Assembly: GCF_029024965.1 (NCBI RefSeq)
Contig: NZ_CP118982.1
Span: forward strand, 1,364,001 to 1,428,000
Length of the DNA stretch: 64,000 nucleotides
Reading direction: 5' to 3'
From: Staphylococcus equorum
GTDB taxonomy: Bacteria; Bacillota; Bacilli; Staphylococcales; Staphylococcaceae
Within the stretch, counting starts at the first letter, position 1. Every line of letters begins with the position of its first letter. The notes below the pieces were generated by a model. That model was given only the letters and a program-made list of their open reading frames with translations. It made no database searches and was not told where the DNA came from. This document shows positions 60,624 through 64,000 of the stretch, one piece after another. The translations under genes and the position numbers were made by a program.

Positions 60624-61246
60624 ACGCGGTCCTCACTTTCATCTAATATCAACTTATCAACAGCTTTGAGGTAATTCAATCGTGGTTGATACTGATAAGG
60701 AATATAGTAACCATTTTTTCTTACTTCTTCAACCGTTACCGACTTTTTAATGTTATTCGTATGTCTTTCCCAAAAATATTTAAACTTAGAATAGGGAAGG
60801 AGATATACTTCATCAAGCGTTTTAAATCGAATTAATAAAAATACTATCCCATTTTGTTTGAAACAAGACGCCATATGTGAAACTTGGTGTTCATGCATAT
60901 TACTCAATGGGAAAGAAGTCTTATTTTTCGTTTCTTTCGCTTCAAAGTCAAGGTAATGTCCATTATAAATACCATTATAATCAGTTGTAGACGGCGTTCG
61001 GAAATAAGCCTCATTAATTACAGCCTTACTTCTCATAGGATAATGAACATTTACGATTTGAACAGGCGTTGGTTTTTTATGTATAACCGCCATTCCATGG
61101 TTCAAATAGTATGTGTTCGACAGTTCGATATCATTTTCAAGCGTCATACCTCTGCCACCATAGTCTATTTTACCCGTTTGACCCTTATGAGTTCGTCCGA
61201 CTTGAGACTTATTTCTATTAAATGGTTTCCCATTAGGGTAATTCAT
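60620..61246 (-). CDS. recU: Holliday junction resolvase RecU
   Basis: 208-residue endonuclease that cleaves four-way junctions during recombination and segregation. The N terminus [17 protein letters not shown], then [20 protein letters not shown], is the RecU signature. The nuclease core has [20 protein letters not shown] with the Asp, Glu and Lys metal residues (about 103-110). Operon with pbp2 on the minus strand. The 249-base gap to the divergent DUF1798 gene holds both promoters, with no other gene. Confidence 0.95.
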   Translation of the reverse strand: MNYPNGKPFNRNKSQVGRTHKGQTGKIDYGGRGMTLENDIELSNTYYLNHGMAVIHKKPTPVQIVNVHYPMRSKAVINEAYFRTPSTTDYNGIYNGHYLDFEAKETKNKTSFPLSNMHEHQVSHMASCFKQNGIVFLLIRFKTLDEVYLLPYSKFKYFWERHTNNIKKSVTVEEVRKNGYYIPYQYQPRLNYLKAVDKLILDESEDRV

Positions 61247-61495
61247 TGTTTTTCACCACTTTAGTTTGGAAATCAAAAACTTTTTCCATTATACCCGACT
61301 TTGGCAAATTTTTCCAAACCTTGAAATATGAATCAATGTATTTACAAATACATCAAGTACATTTTAACGTGCTTTGCATAATTAAACAATATTTGGAACT
61401 AATTAAGGCGCTATTATAACATAAATGTAAGACGACGCTTTAGAAATGACTCACATTATCTTTTATGGTAAATTTATTGTGTAGGAGGAAACTTC

Positions 61496-61834
61496 ATGCA
61501 ACAGTTAATTACGCAATTATTAGATGATGTACAGCTTATGCAAGATAAATATGAATCCGTAAAAGCATCTGGCGAAGATTATGATTTTTATTCTGTTGTC
61601 GTCCCATTCACGAACAATATTGATGAATTACTCACATCCTTTATTCAATATGAAACTCAAATACTTCGCTTGCAATATATGAACAAACAAAAATTTGATT
61701 TATTAGTTTCTAATATCGAAGAATTATCTGTGGAGTGCCATTTTAAACGCTCAAGCCGAAAGTTGTTCACAGAAAAAATTAAGGCTGTTCAATATGATTT
61801 AAGCTATATTCAAAGAAGTGAGTTGTATCTATGA
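61496..61834 (+). CDS. DUF1798 family protein (YppE-like)
   Basis: 112-residue small helical protein of the DUF1798 family, known from B. subtilis YppE. Sequence features: [20 protein letters not shown], a central [20 protein letters not shown] and a C-terminal [19 protein letters not shown]. Role unknown. GTAGGAGG precedes the ATG. Its stop overlaps the start of the next gene by 4 bases (ATGA), so it belongs to the ypsA-gpsB unit. Confidence 0.8.
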   Translation: MQQLITQLLDDVQLMQDKYESVKASGEDYDFYSVVVPFTNNIDELLTSFIQYETQILRLQYMNKQKFDLLVSNIEELSVECHFKRSSRKLFTEKIKAVQYDLSYIQRSELYL

Positions 61835-62397
61835 TAAAAACAGTTTATGTCACAGGTTATAAATCTTATGAACTTAATATTTTCAAAGATGATGCTCCAG
61901 AAGTTTCCTATTTAAAAAAATTTATAGCACATAAATTAAATCAATTGATTGAAGAAGGCTTAGAATGGGTATTAATACAAGGACAGATGGGTATAGAGTT
62001 ATGGACAGCAGAAGTAGTACTTGATTTGAAGGCAACACATCCAGAACTTAAATTAGGTATTATTACGCCATTTCATGGTCACAGCGATAGATGGAACGAA
62101 CAAAATCAAGCTAAATACCAAAATATCACGCAAAAGGCTGATTTTGTAGATAGTGTGTTTCATTCACCATACGAAGGACCTCATCAATTTAAACAGACAG
62201 ATCAGTTCATGTTAGATCATACAGATCAAACATTATTAATATATGATGAGGAGCAAGAAGCAAGTCCAAAATTCTTCAAGCAAATGTTAGTTGATTTTAT
62301 GGAAAAAACAAATTATACTTGTGACATTGTGACGTTCGATGAATTAACTGAGTTCATCAATGATTTACAGTGGTCTCAAGAACAAAGTTTCGAATGA
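61831..62397 (+). CDS. ypsA: YpsA family SLOG-domain protein (DUF1273)
   Basis: 188-residue cytosolic protein of the SLOG superfamily (nucleotide or ligand-binding Rossmann-like fold). Conserved: [12 protein letters not shown] at the start, [20 protein letters not shown] in the centre and [12 protein letters not shown] near the end. B. subtilis YpsA influences cell division and is linked to gpsB, also its neighbour here; S. aureus YpsA inhibits division when overproduced. Mechanism unresolved. It ends 11 bases before the gpsB ATG. Confidence 0.88.
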   Translation: MIKTVYVTGYKSYELNIFKDDAPEVSYLKKFIAHKLNQLIEEGLEWVLIQGQMGIELWTAEVVLDLKATHPELKLGIITPFHGHSDRWNEQNQAKYQNITQKADFVDSVFHSPYEGPHQFKQTDQFMLDHTDQTLLIYDEEQEASPKFFKQMLVDFMEKTNYTCDIVTFDELTEFINDLQWSQEQSFE

Positions 62398-62408
62398 GGT
62401 GGGAAAAA

Positions 62409-62768
62409 ATGGCAGATATTTCATTGAAATTATCAGCAAAGGATATTTATGAAAAAGATTTTGAAAAAACTATGACACGTGGTTATAGAAGGGAAGAAGT
62501 CGATGCCTTCTTAGACGACATCATAGCGGATTATCAAAAAATGTCAGACTTAGATAGTGAAGTTGTTAAGCTTTCCGAAGAAAACAACAAACTAAAAAAA
62601 GAACTTGAAGAACTTAGATTACGTGTAGCGACGTCAAGACCACAAGAAAATAAGAATTTCTCTTCCAATAGTAATGCTGCAACTAAGAGTAATAACAACA
62701 ATAACAATAATAATGTTGATATTCTAAAAAGAATTTCTAACTTAGAAAAAGCGGTATTTGGAAAATAA
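62409..62768 (+). CDS. gpsB: Cell-cycle/division protein GpsB
   Basis: 119-residue DivIVA-like coiled-coil protein that coordinates septal and side-wall synthesis. The N-terminal DivIVA domain has [20 protein letters not shown] and [20 protein letters not shown]; a coiled coil follows (about 45-75), then a variable linker with a run of eight Asn, and the C-terminal helix [15 protein letters not shown]. The frame opens at 62370, but GAGGTGGG before ATG 62409 decides the start. RNase P RNA follows, an arrangement also known in other staphylococci. Confidence 0.95.
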   Translation: MADISLKLSAKDIYEKDFEKTMTRGYRREEVDAFLDDIIADYQKMSDLDSEVVKLSEENNKLKKELEELRLRVATSRPQENKNFSSNSNAATKSNNNNNNNNVDILKRISNLEKAVFGK

Positions 62769-62824
62769 CACGCTAATGAATAATTATAGTGTGTGCAAAT
62801 CGTAGATATAGCTTCATCTACATA

Positions 62825-62864
62825 AAACCAAGTTTTGATTTCATTCAAAACTTGGTTTATTTTA
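62825..62864 (+). terminator. Intrinsic terminator of the ypsA-gpsB unit
   Basis: AAACCAAGTTTTGA (62825-62838) pairs perfectly with TCAAAACTTGGTTT (62845-62858), then ATTTTATTT. Confidence 0.88.
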
Positions 62865-62900
62865 TTTGTTTAGCCGTCTAAAGCATGGTATACTTTCAAA

Positions 62901-63292
62901 GATGGTGTTTTGGGTGATCGCTATAGCAATATAGAGGAAAGTCCATGCTCACACAATCTGAGATGATTGTAGTGTTCGTGCTTGATGAAAAAATAAGTCA
63001 AGGCATTAAATTGACGGCAATGAAATAACCTAAGTCTTATAGATACGGTTAAAATAGTTTGAAAGTGCCACAGTGACGTAGCTTTTATAGAAATATAAAA
63101 GGTGGAACGCGGTAAACCCCTCGAGTGAGCAATCCAAATTAGGTAGGAGCACTTATTTAACGGAATTCAACGTATAAATAGGACATGCTTTTAAAAGCAT
63201 GTAGACAGATGGTTACCACCAGCGTACGAGTGTATCTAGTACACGATTGCAGTACAACGGTACAAAACATGGCTTACAGAAATATCATCACT
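62901..63292 (+). ncRNA. rnpB: RNase P RNA, type B (Bacillus type)
   Basis: The catalytic RNA of ribonuclease P, which removes 5' leaders from tRNA precursors. The CR-I block ATAGAGGAAAGTCCATGCTC is at 62929-62948. Downstream blocks ATAGAAATATAAAAGG, GGTAAACCCCTCGAGTGAGC and GTACAAAACATGGCTTACAG are present, and the 3' end ATATCATCACTA is recognisable. P1 forms between GATGGTGTTT (62901-62910) and AAATATCATC (63280-63289) with two G-U pairs. Ends are therefore approximate to a few bases. Confidence 0.95.
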
Positions 63293-63300
63293 AGACCCAA

Positions 63301-63326
63301 GCTCTCCCACATAGGAGAGCTTTTTT
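63301..63326 (+). terminator. Intrinsic terminator of rnpB
   Basis: GCTCTCC (63301-63307), CACATA loop, GGAGAGC (63314-63320), then TTTTTT. Very strong terminator. Confidence 0.93.
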
Positions 63327-63452
63327 AATTTCTAAAGTTATAGAAGGTATTCATTAAACTGAGTTGCATTAGAACTTAGTACATTGTCATATCTATTTAA
63401 AAAATTTTTTGATAAAATATAAGTAAATCTTTATTTAAGAAGGAGCAAACTA

Positions 63453-64000
63453 ATGTATCAATTATTAGCCGTATGTCCTATGGGATTAGAAGCAGTTGTG
63501 GCGAAAGAAGTTCAAGAATTAGGTTATGAAACAACTGTCGAAAATGGCAGAATATTTTTTGAAGGTGACGAATCTGCAATTGTTAAGTGTAATTTATGGT
63601 TACGTACAGCCGACAGAATTAAAATTGTAGTAGGTCAATTTAAAGCCACTACATTTGATGAGTTATTTGAAAAAACAAAGGCCTTACCATGGGAGACAAT
63701 CGTTGAACAAGATGGTAATTTCCCAGTACAAGGCCGTAGTGTGAAATCAACGTTGTTTAGTGTGCCTGATTGCCAAGCAATTGTAAAAAAAGCAATTGTT
63801 GAACGTTTAAGACGTGCGTACCAAGAACGTGGTTGGTTAAATGAAACAGGTGCAAAATACCCAGTAGAAGTTTCAATATTAAAAGATAATGCACTCCTTA
63901 CAATAGACACTTCTGGTTCAGGGTTGAATAAACGTGGTTACCGTTTAGCTCAAGGTGAAGCACCAATTAAAGAAACACTAGCAGCAAGCTTAATTCGTTT
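63453..64000 (+). CDS. THUMP-domain class I RNA methyltransferase, N-terminal part (partial)
   Basis: 182 codons of a longer gene that runs off the window. It starts MYQLLAVCPMGLEAVVAKEV, the N-terminal ferredoxin-like segment of the RlmL/YpsC family, followed by a THUMP RNA-binding domain (about 60-165, including VKKAIVERLRRAYQERG and DTSGSGLNKRGYRLAQGEAP). The methyltransferase core lies outside. YpsC/RlmL relatives methylate guanosine in 23S rRNA; target uncertain here. AAGGAG lies 7 bases before the ATG. It begins about 125 bases after the rnpB terminator. Confidence 0.88.
   Translation, partial: MYQLLAVCPMGLEAVVAKEVQELGYETTVENGRIFFEGDESAIVKCNLWLRTADRIKIVVGQFKATTFDELFEKTKALPWETIVEQDGNFPVQGRSVKSTLFSVPDCQAIVKKAIVERLRRAYQERGWLNETGAKYPVEVSILKDNALLTIDTSGSGLNKRGYRLAQGEAPIKETLAASLIR

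Noticed and set aside
61247..61495. Small gene in the recU-DUF1798 gap
   Set aside because: No frame with a ribosome site; only AT-rich promoter sequence is seen.

Overview
The window is a low-GC Firmicutes chromosome segment that reads as core genome of a coagulase-negative Staphylococcus. The evidence is strong AAGGAGG ribosome-binding sites, many TTG starts, srrAB, ebpS, bacillithiol genes (brxB, ypdA, bshA), and a gene order familiar from staphylococcal chromosomes. A malR-malA pair next to the pentose-phosphate genes resembles the malRA operon described in S. xylosus, so I infer the saprophyticus/xylosus group. The species cannot be fixed from the sequence alone. I see no prophage, insertion sequence, CRISPR array, tRNA or plasmid-like region.

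Layout. 1-5.7 kb: end of the branched-chain 2-oxoacid dehydrogenase operon (bkdA1 tail, bkdA2, bkdB), bacilliredoxin brxB, an aromatic-acid-exporter-like membrane protein, a 32-residue Prli42-like peptide and an M20 peptidase. 5.8-17.8 kb: gnd, malR (interrupted by an in-frame TGA) and malA, an AraC/GyrI-type regulator, zwf, rnz, proC, two oxidoreductases and a Nudix hydrolase. 17.8-28.5 kb: fur, xerD, scpA-scpB-rluB, srrA-srrB, an FMN riboswitch with ribU, ferredoxin, and an HTH protein overlapping a short recQ. 28.6-41.1 kb: ebpS, ypdA, ansA, cmk, rpsA, der, gpsA, hup, the menaquinone block hepS-menG-hepT, and ndk. 41.5-52.3 kb: aroC-aroB-aroA, a TPR protein, reoY, two membrane proteins, a MazG-like protein, bshA, cca, birA. 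52.3-64 kb: dinG, asnS, dnaD-nth-ypoC, convergent recU-pbp2, DUF1798, ypsA, gpsB, RNase P RNA, and the start of a THUMP-domain RNA methyltransferase cut by the window edge.

How the genes work together. gnd and zwf supply the oxidative pentose-phosphate pathway, and malA feeds glucose into it. aroCBA makes chorismate, a menaquinone precursor, while hepS/hepT make the isoprenoid tail and menG performs the last methylation. SrrAB responds to respiratory state. bshA (synthesis), brxB (de-bacillithiolation) and ypdA (disulfide reduction) are three parts of the bacillithiol redox system. scpAB, xerD, recU, dnaD, gpsB and pbp2 serve chromosome maintenance and cell-wall division.

I found no convincing undescribed multi-gene system. 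The points most worth a second look are local: the malR nonsense codon, two long perfect inverted repeats in promoter regions (17057-17095 and 41238-41268), a Ser-Asp tail on PBP2, four repeat modules in EbpS, a dispersed intergenic repeat, and a recQ whose helicase-type HTH domain sits in a separate overlapping gene.
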